From NCBI GenBank assembly GCA_903930095.1, contig CAIYXE010000087.1, positions 1 to 17,144 on the forward strand: a DNA stretch of 17,144 nt, written 5' to 3'. The notes under the pieces were generated by a model. The model was not told the origin of the DNA. It did no database searches and saw only the letters and a list, made by a program, of their open reading frames with translations. Origin of the DNA: an uncultured Hyphomicrobiales bacterium. Lineage in GTDB: Bacteria; Pseudomonadota; Alphaproteobacteria; Rhizobiales; Aestuariivirgaceae. Below, piece after piece: positions 7,741 through 15,178 of the stretch (position 1 is the stretch's first letter; each line of letters starts with the position of its first letter). Position numbers and translations under genes: made by a program.

Positions 7741-7770
7741 AAAACAAAATCGGACCGCCTCAGGGGTCCG
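7741..7770 (-). terminator. rho-independent terminator for the D-amino-acid aminotransferase gene
   Basis: Read on the minus strand, a CGGACC/GGTCCG stem (arms 7770-7765 and 7756-7751, 8-nt loop) is followed directly by ATTTTGTTTT (7750-7741). It lies about 90 bp after the aminotransferase stop, beyond the palindromic repeat. The plus strand lacks a T-run after the stem, so the terminator acts mainly on the minus transcript. Confidence 0.65.
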
Positions 7771-7842
7771 TCATTCCGGCGAAGGCCGGGAATCCGGCCT
7801 TGGGCGCCCGAAGCCGGATCCTCGCTTTCGCCGGGGTGACGG
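7768..7842. repeat. intergenic palindromic repeat (REP/RIME-like), about 75 bp
   Basis: The element opens CCGTCATTCCGGCGAAGGCC and closes with the near-inverse, ...CTTTCGCCGGGGTGACGG. Aligning the left half with the reverse complement of the right half shows shared CCGTCA, CCGGCGAA, a GGA(A)TCCGG block and a CTT(C)GGGCG block, so the whole unit folds into a long stem. This 'GTCATTCC...GGAATCC' style is common in intergenic spacers of Alphaproteobacteria. It sits at a convergent junction and its left end overlaps the terminator stem by 3 bp. Confidence 0.7.
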
Positions 7843-7859
7843 CGAGAGCATGACCCGCG

Positions 7860-8705
7860 TCAGGCGCCCGCCTCGGCGAGGAAGAGCTCCCTCAGCTTGC
7901 GCACCATCGGGCCGGGCTGGCCGCCACCGATGCGGTGACCGTCGATCTCCACGATGGGCATGACGAACTGCGAGGCGGAGGTGAGGCAGGCTTCATCCGC
8001 CGCATAGGCCTCCTCCACGGTGAACTTGCGCTCCACGATCTCCACCCCGTGCTCCTTCGCCAGGCGGAACAGGGCGCGCCTGGTGCAGCCGGCCAGGATC
8101 TCGTTCGACAGCCCCCGGGTGATGAGCTTGCCGTCCTTCACGATATAGGCGTTGGAGGAGGTACCCTCGGTGACGAAGCCATCCTCCACCATCCAGGCTT
8201 CATGGCAGCCCTGCTCATAGGCCTCCTGCTTGCCGAGCACCGGGGCCAAGAGCATGACCGTCTTGATGTCGCGCCTGGCCCAGCGCAGGTCTGGCGTGGT
8301 GATGACCTTGACGCCCGTGACCGCGTTCGGGTTGGCGACGAGGCTCATGGCCTGGGTGAAGGCGATGAGCGTGGGCTTCACCTTCTCCTTCGGGAAGTTG
8401 AAGGTGCGGTCCGCCGCGCCGCGGGTGACCTGCATGTAGACGATGCCTTCGGAGAGGCCGTTGCGGCGGATCAGCTCCTCATGCATCCGGTCCAGCTCCC
8501 CGCGGGTGCAGGGCCACTCGATGCGGAGCTCCTGGAGCGAGCGGGCAAGGCGTTCCGTGTGGGCGGCATAGTCGACGAGCCGGCCGTTCACCACGGCACT
8601 CACCTCATAAACGCCGTCGGCAAACAGGAAGCCGCGATCGAAGATGGAGACTTTCCCTTCCGTTTCAGGGAGATACTCGCCATTGACATAGACGGTTCGG
8701 ACCAT
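7860..8705 (-). CDS. dat: D-amino-acid aminotransferase (class IV PLP aminotransferase)
   Basis: 281 residues, the usual Dat length. Interconverts D-amino acids and 2-oxo acids (typically D-alanine + 2-oxoglutarate to pyruvate + D-glutamate) with PLP in the cytosol. The N-terminal block 'YVNGEYLPETEGKVSIFDRG' is characteristic. The PLP lysine is Lys148 (RRDIKTVMLLAPVLGKQEA), three residues later than the Bacillus enzyme's Lys145, and Glu180 (EGTSSN) matches its Glu177. LACTRRALF-like and LTSASQFVMPI blocks follow. The start ATG at 8705 has a perfect AAGGAGG (8720-8714) 8 nt upstream. It is divergent from the class III aminotransferase operon with 125 bp between them; I saw no convincing promoter in that gap. 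It may supply D-glutamate for the cell wall or break down D-amino acids; branched-chain or 4-amino-4-deoxychorismate specificity looks less likely. Confidence 0.9.
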   Translation of the reverse strand: MVRTVYVNGEYLPETEGKVSIFDRGFLFADGVYEVSAVVNGRLVDYAAHTERLARSLQELRIEWPCTRGELDRMHEELIRRNGLSEGIVYMQVTRGAADRTFNFPKEKVKPTLIAFTQAMSLVANPNAVTGVKVITTPDLRWARRDIKTVMLLAPVLGKQEAYEQGCHEAWMVEDGFVTEGTSSNAYIVKDGKLITRGLSNEILAGCTRRALFRLAKEHGVEIVERKFTVEEAYAADEACLTSASQFVMPIVEIDGHRIGGGQPGPMVRKLRELFLAEAGA

Positions 8706-8830
8706 GCGACGGGCCTCCTTCAGCCATGAAAGCCTCTAAGCACGATTCCAAGCGGCGAATCCATGGGGGTTGTGGAGGTACGGGCGGGCGGCTAGGACAA
8801 TGGCCAACGTCAACAGCCAAGAAGGACATC

Positions 8831-10186
8831 ATGCCGCGTCACATTCCGGAGCATGCGATAAAGGCCATGCTGGCCCGCGAAGAGGCTCTCTTCTCCCAGC
8901 GCAACCCCATTTCGAAGAAACTCTCGGAAGACGCCGCAGGACACTGGCTGAAGGGCGTTCCCATGCACTGGATGGTGGACTGGGGAACGCCGTTTCCCCT
9001 GTTCGTGACAAAGGCCGAGGGCGTGGACGTGACCGATGCCGACGGCCACGGCTACGCCGACTTCTGCCTAGGCGACACGGGCGCGATGTTCGGCCATTCG
9101 CCGCCGCCCGTGGTGGAAGCGCTGAGGCGCGAGGGGGCGCATGGCTTCACCACCATGATGCCCTCACCCGATGCTGCGGTGGTGGGCAGGCTCCTGGAAG
9201 ACCGGTTCGGGCTGCCCCGCTGGCAGGTGACGGCGACGGCCTCCGACGCCAACCGCGCGGTGATCAAGTGGTGCCGCGCCATTTCCGGCCGCAGGAAGAT
9301 CCTGGTCTTCAACCACTGCTACCATGGCGCGGTGGACGACACCTACGTGACCATCGACGGCGGCGTGGCCCATGCCGACCCGGCGCTGATCGGCGAGGTG
9401 CGCGACCTGACGCAGTTCACCAAGGTGGTGGAATTCAACGACGTGCCGGCGCTTGCTGGTGCGCTGGAGGACCGCGACGTGGCCTGCGTGCTGGCCGAGC
9501 CCATCATGACCAATGTCGGCATGGTGCTGCCGGAGGAGGGCTACCACGCGGCCCTGCGCGACCTGACGCGCAAGACCGGCACGCTGCTCGTCCTCGACGA
9601 GACGCACACCATCTCCTCGGGCCCCGGAGGCTACAGCCGCGCACATGGGCTGGAGCCCGACGCCCTGGTGATGGGAAAGCCCATCGCCGGCGGCATTCCG
9701 GCCGCGGTCTATGGCTTCAGCGCGGAGGTGGCGGCGCGGATCGCCACCTTCCTCGAGACACGCACACCCGGCCACTCCGGCATCGGCACGACGCTATCGG
9801 GATCGAAGATCCAGCTGGCGCTGATGCGCGCCGTGCTGGAACACTATTTCACGCCGGAAGCGTTCGGCCCCCTCGAGACACTGGCGAAGCGCCTTGAGAA
9901 GGGAATTGCCGATGTCATCATCAAACATGGCGTGCCGTGGCACGTTGTCCGTGCCGGGGCCCGCGTGGAATTCATGTGCACGCCCGAAAGGCCCCGGAAC
10001 GGCGGCGAGGCCGCGAAGGTGATCCACCAGCCCATCGACGTGGCGGTGCATCACTATCTTCTCAATCGCGGGGTGATCGTCACCCCGTTCCACAACATGA
10101 TGCTCATCTGCCCGGCGACGGCCGCGGCGCATGTGGACCAGCTGGTCGAGGGACTCGACCGCTGCCTCTCCGAACTGATGAGCTGA
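8831..10186 (+). CDS. class III (glutamate-1-semialdehyde aminomutase-like) PLP aminotransferase
   Basis: 451 residues, fold type I, PLP-dependent. The PLP-binding Asp is Asp256 in LVLDETHT and the Schiff-base lysine is Lys283 in VMGKPIAGGIPAAVYG. The 'FNHCYHG' block near 160 is also typical. The common SGTEA phosphate-binding motif is replaced by TASDAN (TATASDANRAVIKW). I chose the ATG at 8831 with AAGGAC just upstream; the upstream in-frame extension from 8726 reads like non-coding (rich in K/G/S) and overlaps the promoter zone. The second ligase gene starts 16 bp after the stop, so the two are cotranscribed. It is unlikely to be HemL because there are no porphyrin genes nearby and the SGTEA motif is lost; an amine or amino-acid transaminase acting with GS2 is more plausible. 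Confidence 0.88.
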   Translation: MPRHIPEHAIKAMLAREEALFSQRNPISKKLSEDAAGHWLKGVPMHWMVDWGTPFPLFVTKAEGVDVTDADGHGYADFCLGDTGAMFGHSPPPVVEALRREGAHGFTTMMPSPDAAVVGRLLEDRFGLPRWQVTATASDANRAVIKWCRAISGRRKILVFNHCYHGAVDDTYVTIDGGVAHADPALIGEVRDLTQFTKVVEFNDVPALAGALEDRDVACVLAEPIMTNVGMVLPEEGYHAALRDLTRKTGTLLVLDETHTISSGPGGYSRAHGLEPDALVMGKPIAGGIPAAVYGFSAEVAARIATFLETRTPGHSGIGTTLSGSKIQLALMRAVLEHYFTPEAFGPLETLAKRLEKGIADVIIKHGVPWHVVRAGARVEFMCTPERPRNGGEAAKVIHQPIDVAVHHYLLNRGVIVTPFHNMMLICPATAAAHVDQLVEGLDRCLSELMS

Positions 10187-10202
10187 CACGGAGCCATTCC
10201 TG

Positions 10203-11582
10203 ATGACCCTTAAATTCCCACGCCGCGAAGCCGAAGCGCAGGCATTCCTTGACCAAAATCCCGACATTGAAAGCGTCCATGTGGTGTGGACGGACCTCTG
10301 CGGCGTTGCCCGCGGCAAGGTGCTGCGCCGCGACGAGGTGGTGCCCGCCTGGAAGGACGGGCGCTTCTTGCCGATCTCGGCACTCGTGCTCGACATCACC
10401 GGGCAGGACGTGCCCGAAACCGGGCTCGTCTTCGACGAGGGCGACCGCGACATGCTGCTGTGGCCCGTGCCGGGCAGCCTGGTGCGCGTGCCCTGGGCGG
10501 AGGTGCCGACGGCGCAATACATCACCGCCGTGCACGACCTTGACGGAACGCCGCACTATGCCGATCCGCGCAACGCGCTGGAGATGATCGTCAACCGCTT
10601 CCAGTCGGAACTGAAGATGACGCCGGTTGGCGCGGTCGAGCTCGAGTTCTTCCTCATGGACCGGGCCTCCGCGATGGCGGGCAAGCCCATGGCGCCCAAA
10701 TCGCTGATCAACGAAGCGAGGCCGCAGCACTACCAGGCCTATTATCTTCAGGATACGGAGGATTTTGCGCCCTTCTTCAAGGACCTCTACGCCATGTGCG
10801 AGGTTCAGGGCCTGCCTGCCAAGACGCTGATCTCGGAATATGCGCCGGGGCAGATGGAAATCGTGCTGCGCCACCGCGCCGACGTGCTGAAGGCCTGCGA
10901 CGAGGGCATCATGCTGAAGCGGCTGATCAAGAACGTGGCGGAAAAGCACGGGCTTGCCGCCACCTTCATGGCCAAGCCCTATTCGGGCTGGACGGGCTCA
11001 GGCATGCACATTCACGTGTCGCTCGGCGACGAAGAGGGCAACAATCTGTTCGCCGCCGAGGACCCCACCAAGAACGAACTTCTCATGCACGCGATCGGCG
11101 GCCTCAAGGCGGCGATGGCGGAATCAATGCTGATCTTCGCGCCCAACGCCAATTCCTACCGGCGCTTCCGGCGCAATTCCTACGCGCCGGTCTCAGCCTC
11201 CTGGGGCATCAACAACCGGACGGTTTCCCTGCGCATTCCGGCGGGCCCGCCCAAGTCCTGCCACATCGAGCACCGCCCCTCGGGCGCGGATGCCAATCCC
11301 TATCTCGTGATGGCGGCCATTCTGGCGGGCATGCACCACGGCATCACAGAGAAGTGCGAGCCCGGGAACCCGGTGACCGGCAATGGCTATGAACGCCGCG
11401 CCAAGTACATTCCCGGCAACTGGTTCGACGCCATCGACGCCTTCTGGCGGGCCTCGATCCTGAAGGAGTATTTCGGCAAGGAGTTCGTCGACACCTACTG
11501 CACGCTGAAAGAGGTGGAGGCGGACCGCTTCTATGCCGAGCCCACGGCGCGCGACTTCGAATGGTATCTGAGGACCGTCTGA
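10203..11582 (+). CDS. glutamine synthetase family protein, probable gamma-glutamyl-polyamine/amine ligase (PuuA-like; GS2)
   Basis: 459 residues. Catalytic residues match GS: Glu146 and Glu148 (VELEFFL), Glu212 (SEYAPGQ), Glu219 (QMEI), His269 (SGMHIHVSL), Arg321 (NSYRRF), Arg339 (NNRT), Glu356 and Arg358. The ammonium-site FDGSS segment is replaced by LPISA, and Tyr327 stands where GS has the flap Glu327. This fits ligases that add an amine to glutamate, such as E. coli PuuA (gamma-glutamylputrescine synthetase). It differs widely from GS1 in the N-terminal half, so the two are not recent duplicates. The ATG at 10203 follows the aminotransferase by 16 bp with a CGGAG upstream. The membrane protein gene follows by another 16 bp. 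No puuB/C/D partners are in the window. Confidence 0.92.
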   Translation: MTLKFPRREAEAQAFLDQNPDIESVHVVWTDLCGVARGKVLRRDEVVPAWKDGRFLPISALVLDITGQDVPETGLVFDEGDRDMLLWPVPGSLVRVPWAEVPTAQYITAVHDLDGTPHYADPRNALEMIVNRFQSELKMTPVGAVELEFFLMDRASAMAGKPMAPKSLINEARPQHYQAYYLQDTEDFAPFFKDLYAMCEVQGLPAKTLISEYAPGQMEIVLRHRADVLKACDEGIMLKRLIKNVAEKHGLAATFMAKPYSGWTGSGMHIHVSLGDEEGNNLFAAEDPTKNELLMHAIGGLKAAMAESMLIFAPNANSYRRFRRNSYAPVSASWGINNRTVSLRIPAGPPKSCHIEHRPSGADANPYLVMAAILAGMHHGITEKCEPGNPVTGNGYERRAKYIPGNWFDAIDAFWRASILKEYFGKEFVDTYCTLKEVEADRFYAEPTARDFEWYLRTV

Positions 11583-11598
11583 GACGGGGAGAAGGGAC

Positions 11599-12375
11599 AT
11601 GCCGCCGGATTTCATCTTCGCGCTTGCGCCCGGCGGCATGTTCCTCGTCATTCTCGGGATCGTCGGGAGCATCGCCCTGGCGCTTCACGTGCTCATCGCG
11701 CGCTGGCCGCTGAGGCAGGTGAGCCAGCGGCTGCCGGAACTCTCGCCCGCCATCATCACCCTGTGCGGGACGTTGTTCGGCCTGTCGGTGACTTTCCTCG
11801 CCAATTCGGTGTGGACCACGGAAGACCGCGCGCGGCAGATGGTGAACACCGAGGCGCGCGACATCCGGGTGATCAGGATCTACATGGATCAGCTCACCGG
11901 TCCGACGCAGGACGCGTTCACCCATCTCATCACCACCTATGCCAATGCGGTGGACGAGGAATGGGACGCCATGAGCGACCCGGATGCGCGCGCGGCCGCC
12001 GAGCGCGCGTTGAGGAACCTCTACGCGGCGGTGCTCAACGGCTTTTCGGAGGGCGAGCAGAACCGCATGATCCAGCAGCGGCTTCTCGCCTCGCTCGACA
12101 GCCTGTCGATCGCCCGGCAGCAACGGCTATCAATGGCGCAGGACGTGGTGAGTGCCGGGCAATGGCTGCTGGTGTCCGGCCTCGGGCTGCTGCTGATGGT
12201 GGTGGTGGCGCTGGGGCACGCCCGCTTCCCCCTGCCGCGCGGCGTGGCCATGGCGGCGATGACGGCGGCCATCACGCTGGCGCTGTTCGTCATCGTGGCG
12301 CATGACCGCCCGTTCGTGGGCAACGCCGCGCTTTCGCCCCAGCCCATCCTGCGGGCCGCCGGCGTGGCGCAGTGA
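11599..12375 (+). CDS. DUF4239 (bestrophin-like domain) membrane protein
   Basis: 258 residues with four predicted membrane spans: about 9-33 (FALAPGGMFLVILGIVGSIA), about 49-71 (TLCGTLFGLSVTFLANSVW), about 185-208 (GQWLLVSGLGLLLMVVVALG) and about 214-234. Between spans 2 and 3 lies a long charged soluble segment starting TEDRARQMVNTEARDIRVIR, the usual place for DUF4239. The C-terminal HDRPFVGNAALSPQPIL matches the family's 'DRPF.G...SP.P' ending. SD AGAAGGG sits just before the ATG. Only 16 bp separate it from GS2, which suggests cotranscription. The function of DUF4239 is unknown; an ion-channel-like role is only an analogy. It converges on yqhA with 10 bp between stops. Confidence 0.75.
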   Translation: MPPDFIFALAPGGMFLVILGIVGSIALALHVLIARWPLRQVSQRLPELSPAIITLCGTLFGLSVTFLANSVWTTEDRARQMVNTEARDIRVIRIYMDQLTGPTQDAFTHLITTYANAVDEEWDAMSDPDARAAAERALRNLYAAVLNGFSEGEQNRMIQQRLLASLDSLSIARQQRLSMAQDVVSAGQWLLVSGLGLLLMVVVALGHARFPLPRGVAMAAMTAAITLALFVIVAHDRPFVGNAALSPQPILRAAGVAQ

Positions 12376-12385
12376 AGGCTGCGGC

Positions 12386-12901
12386 CTACTCCTCCTTCGT
12401 CTTCTTGGACGAGGACATCAGCCGGTCGATGTAGGCGAGCAGCAGGGCTGACAGCACGAAGGCCATGTGCATGATGGTGAGCCACATGAGCTGGCTGTTG
12501 GTGAACTGCTGGACGTTGAGGAACACCTGCAGCAGGTGGATCGAGGAAATCGCCACGATGGTGGAGGCGACCTTGATCTTGAGGGAGCCCGCATCCACCT
12601 TGCCCAGCCAGGAGATTTCATTGCCGTCGGCATTGTCGAAGCGGCTGACGAAGTTCTCATAGCCCGAGATGATGACCATGACGACGAGGCTGGCCACCAG
12701 GGCGGCGTCGATCAGCGAGAGCATCTTCAGGATGGTGTCGGTCTCGGCCAGGGTGAACAGCTTGTCGGCAAAGACGTAAAGCTTGGTCGTGAAGGATATC
12801 GCATAGAGCAGCAGCGCCAACGCCAGCCCGAGGTAGAACACCACCAGGAGCCAGCGCGAGGCGAGGATGATCGCCTCCACAAAATGTTCGATCTTCTTCA
12901 T
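12386..12901 (-). CDS. yqhA: YqhA / UPF0114 (TIGR00645) inner-membrane protein
   Basis: 171 residues against 164 for E. coli YqhA, with closely matching blocks: ASRWLLVVFYLGLALAL, SLIDAALVASLVVMVIISGYENFVSRFD, 'SWLGKVDAGSLKIKVASTIV' and AISSIHLLQVFLN. Four membrane spans are visible and the C-terminus ends in a charged, Lys-rich tail (SSSKKTKEE). The biochemical function of the family is unknown. I chose the ATG at 12901; the TTG at 12958 would add 19 residues without family similarity. There is no clear Shine-Dalgarno sequence, and a GC-rich hairpin ends 6 nt before the ATG. It lies 65 bp downstream of the TerC-type gene on the same strand, so the two may be one operon. Confidence 0.9.
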   Translation of the reverse strand: MKKIEHFVEAIILASRWLLVVFYLGLALALLLYAISFTTKLYVFADKLFTLAETDTILKMLSLIDAALVASLVVMVIISGYENFVSRFDNADGNEISWLGKVDAGSLKIKVASTIVAISSIHLLQVFLNVQQFTNSQLMWLTIMHMAFVLSALLLAYIDRLMSSSKKTKEE

Positions 12902-12907
12902 GGAAAT

Positions 12908-12931
12908 GGGACCCGCCGTTGGACGGGTCCC
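12908..12931 (-). other. GC-rich hairpin immediately upstream of the yqhA start codon
   Basis: Perfect 8-bp arms GGGACCCG (12908-12915) and CGGGTCCC (12924-12931) around an 8-nt loop. On the minus-strand transcript it lies between the TerC-type stop and yqhA and ends 6 nt before the ATG, where a ribosome site would be expected. No T-run follows, so it may be a weak terminator or a translation-modulating structure rather than an intrinsic terminator. Confidence 0.5.
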
Positions 12932-12966
12932 TGATAGCGCATCCTCCGCACGAGGCAAAGAGGGTC

Positions 12967-13968
12967 TCAGTCAGCCGCTTTCGAGACCGGCTCCGGCATG
13001 TCGTTCCGGGTCTTCCACAGGGACCACAGGATTCCTGAGGCCAGCACGCTGATGGTGACGGCGAGCGAGATGGCCGTGTCGATCTTGATGCCCAGCGGCA
13101 CGAGGAAGATCTTGATGCCGACGAGCACCAGGATGACCGCCAGCGAGTACTGCAGGTACTTGAAGCGGTGCATGGCGGCAGCCAGCGCGAAATAGAGCGC
13201 GCGCAGGCCCAGGATGGCAAAGATGTTCGAGGTGTAGACGATGAAGGGATCCTGGGTGACGGCGAAGATCGCCGGAACGGAATCGACCGCGAAGATCAGG
13301 TCCACGAACTCGACGATGATCAGGGAAACGAAGAGCGGGGTGATGAACAGCGCCATCTTGCCGGTCTTCGGATCGATCTGCCGGACGGTGAACTTCTCGC
13401 CATGGAGCTCATCCGTGACCCGGAAGCGCTTCTTGATGAAGCGCAGCAACCAGTTGTCCTCGAGGGAGGGCTTGTCATGGGAGGTCTTGAACATCTTCAG
13501 GCCGGTGAAGACCAGGAAGGCGCCGAAAAGGAAAAGGATCCACGAGAAGGACATGACGAGCGCGGCGCCGAGACCGATGAGAATGGCGCGGAACAGGATG
13601 ACGCCGAGAATGCCCCAGAACAGCACCCGGTGCTGATAGAGACGGGGAATCTTCAGGTAGGCGAAGACGGTGGCGATGACGAAGATGTTGTCCATCGCCA
13701 GCGACTGCTCAATCAGGTAGCCGGTGTAGAACTCGAGCCCCGACTGGGCGCCCCGCGCATACCAGACCCAGGCGCCGAAGATGAAGGCGATGGCCATGTA
13801 GCCGCCGTAGAGAATGAAGCTTTCCTTCGCCTCGATCTCCCGCGTGCCCTTGTGCAGGACGCCGAGGTCGAGGACGAGGAGGCCGATGACGACAGAAATG
13901 AAGATCAGCCAGAAATAGGATGGTGTTCCGAGAAAATCAGAAAACAATAGCGCCTGGATGAATTCCAT
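12967..13968 (-). CDS. TerC/Alx family integral membrane metal exporter
   Basis: 333 residues, similar to E. coli Alx (321). The family exports Mn2+ and includes tellurite-resistance TerC. Several hydrophobic spans are present. The acidic family motifs GYLIEQSLAMDNIFV and 'VEFVDLIFAVDSVPAIFAVT' carry the conserved membrane Asp/Glu residues, and the DPFIVYTSNIFAILGLRALYF-type block follows. I chose the ATG at 13968: AAAGGG lies 7 nt upstream, whereas an extension to 14013 adds a polar segment (EPHGGNNNTKG) with no family match. It may form an operon with yqhA. I looked for a yybP-ykoY Mn2+ riboswitch, common upstream of this family, and saw none. Confidence 0.92.
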   Translation of the reverse strand: MEFIQALLFSDFLGTPSYFWLIFISVVIGLLVLDLGVLHKGTREIEAKESFILYGGYMAIAFIFGAWVWYARGAQSGLEFYTGYLIEQSLAMDNIFVIATVFAYLKIPRLYQHRVLFWGILGVILFRAILIGLGAALVMSFSWILFLFGAFLVFTGLKMFKTSHDKPSLEDNWLLRFIKKRFRVTDELHGEKFTVRQIDPKTGKMALFITPLFVSLIIVEFVDLIFAVDSVPAIFAVTQDPFIVYTSNIFAILGLRALYFALAAAMHRFKYLQYSLAVILVLVGIKIFLVPLGIKIDTAISLAVTISVLASGILWSLWKTRNDMPEPVSKAAD

Positions 13969-14014
13969 GGCCGGACCCTTTGTGTTGTTGTTACCCCCAT
14001 GCGGCTCCGACATC

Positions 14015-14033
14015 GCGAGACATTCCGTCTCGC
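14015..14033 (-). other. hairpin in the leader of the TerC-type gene
   Basis: Perfect 7-bp arms GCGAGAC and GTCTCGC around a 5-nt loop, 47 bp upstream of the TerC-type ATG. It could be a leader structure or part of an upstream regulatory site. No larger aptamer-like fold around it was recognised. Confidence 0.4.
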
Positions 14034-14124
14034 CAGAGGGGCCCGGCGCCGCTGTGTCTGGCCAAGTAACGTAAACTGCGGCAAGTTCAAGTGAGACAGG
14101 GATGAACTTTTGGTAATGTTCCGC

Positions 14125-14134
14125 AAGGGGAGGA
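14125..14134 (+). promoter_or_regulatory. Shine-Dalgarno sequence that selects a TTG start for the proline-racemase-like gene
   Basis: AAGGGGAGGA is an unusually strong ribosome site. Its core ends 7 nt before the TTG at 14141 but about 19 nt before the first in-frame ATG at 14153. The TTG start gives an N-terminus MRSRMAIQV ahead of the GCHAEGE block, which matches how I recall related proteins beginning (MRS..., then CHAEGE). Confidence 0.65.
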
Positions 14135-14140
14135 CGGTTG

Positions 14141-15178
14141 TTGCGTAGCAGGATGGCAATTCAGGTGATGGGCTGCCACGCCGAGGGCGAGGTGGGCGAC
14201 GTGATCGTGGGGGGTGTTCCGCCGCCACCGGGGGAAACGCTATGGGAACAATCCCGCTTCATCGCCGCCGATGGCAGGCTGCGGGCGCTGGTGCTGAATG
14301 AGCCGCGCGGCGGTGTGTTCCGCCACGTGAACCTGCTGGTGCCGCCGAAGAACCCGGCAGCACAGATGGGCTTCATCATCATGGAGCCGGAGGACACACC
14401 GCCCATGTCGGGCTCCAACTGCATCTGTGTCGCCACCGTGCTGCTGGACGCGGGGATCATTCCCATGGTCGAGCCCGAGACGAAGCTGCTGCTGGAAGCA
14501 CCCGCGGGGCTTGTTGAGGTGACGGCGCAGTGCCATGGCGGCAAGGCGCAGTCGATCACCCTCAGGAACGTGCCCGCCTTCGCGGAGCGGCTTTGCGTGC
14601 CGCTGGAGGTCGAGGGGCTCGGCACCATCACCGTGGACACGGCCTTCGGCGGCGACAGCTTCGTGATGGCCGATGCCAGGAGCCTGGGCTTTGCGGTGAC
14701 GCCTGACGAGGCACGGGAGCTGGCGGTGACAGGCCGGAAAATCGTGAAGGCGGCCAACGCGCAGCTGGGTTTCAGCCACCCGGACCTTCCCGGCTGGGAC
14801 CACTTCTCCTTCGCCTTCCTGACCGGGCCGCTTGAAACCGTGGACGGCGCGCCGTCGAGCCGGAACGCCTGCGTGATCAAGCCGGGCAAGATCGACCGCT
14901 CTCCCACCGGCACGGGCTGCTCCGCGCTGATGGCGGTGCTCCATGCCAAGGGGCTGCTGCGCGAGGGCCAGCGCTATATTGGACGCTCCATCATCGAGAG
15001 CCGCTTCATCGGGGAGATCGTGGGGACCACGGTGGTGGGAAATCATGCCGCCATCATTCCCACCATCACGGGCCGCGCCTGGATCACCGGACAGTCGACG
15101 CTGATGCTCGACCCCGACGACCCCTATCCGGCGGGCTACAGGATTTCGGACACATGGCCACAGGACGCAGACGCATGA
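14141..15178 (+). CDS. proline racemase superfamily protein, probable trans-3-hydroxy-L-proline dehydratase
   Basis: 345 residues from the TTG at 14141. The superfamily racemises proline, epimerises 4-hydroxyproline or dehydrates trans-3-hydroxy-L-proline to pyrroline-2-carboxylate. The fold blocks are clear: [42 protein letters not shown]. The two catalytic positions differ from the Cys/Cys racemases. The first motif is MSGSN with Ser90 where racemases have MCGH, and the second is DRSPTGTG with Thr256 where they have DRSPCGTG. Known dehydratases such as human L3HYPDH carry Thr at the second position, so dehydration is the better guess; loss of both Cys argues against racemase activity. Its stop overlaps the next gene's start (ATGA). 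It is divergent from the TerC-type gene, and no hydroxyproline transporter or pyrroline reductase is in view. Confidence 0.85.
   Translation: MRSRMAIQVMGCHAEGEVGDVIVGGVPPPPGETLWEQSRFIAADGRLRALVLNEPRGGVFRHVNLLVPPKNPAAQMGFIIMEPEDTPPMSGSNCICVATVLLDAGIIPMVEPETKLLLEAPAGLVEVTAQCHGGKAQSITLRNVPAFAERLCVPLEVEGLGTITVDTAFGGDSFVMADARSLGFAVTPDEARELAVTGRKIVKAANAQLGFSHPDLPGWDHFSFAFLTGPLETVDGAPSSRNACVIKPGKIDRSPTGTGCSALMAVLHAKGLLREGQRYIGRSIIESRFIGEIVGTTVVGNHAAIIPTITGRAWITGQSTLMLDPDDPYPAGYRISDTWPQDADA

Noticed and set aside
8726..8830. Upstream in-frame extension of the class III aminotransferase (35 codons)
   Set aside because: The translation is a Lys/Gly/Ser-rich stretch unlike the family, it would leave almost no room for a promoter between the divergent genes, and the ATG at 8831 has AAGGAC upstream.
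8706..8830. Promoter elements between dat and the aminotransferase operon
   Set aside because: TTGTGG...TAGGAC on the plus strand and TTGGAA on the minus strand match the consensus too poorly at the available spacings to report as features.
8831..10186. HemL (glutamate-1-semialdehyde aminomutase) for heme synthesis
   Set aside because: The SGTEA motif is replaced and the neighbours concern amine metabolism. Alphaproteobacteria also usually make aminolevulinate by the HemA (ALA synthase) route.
13969..14140. Possible yybP-ykoY manganese riboswitch before the TerC-type gene
   Set aside because: TerC/Alx genes often carry one, but on the minus strand I could not find its conserved GGGGAGTA-like core or paired helices. 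Only a single small hairpin (14015-14033) is present. A covariance-model scan would settle it.
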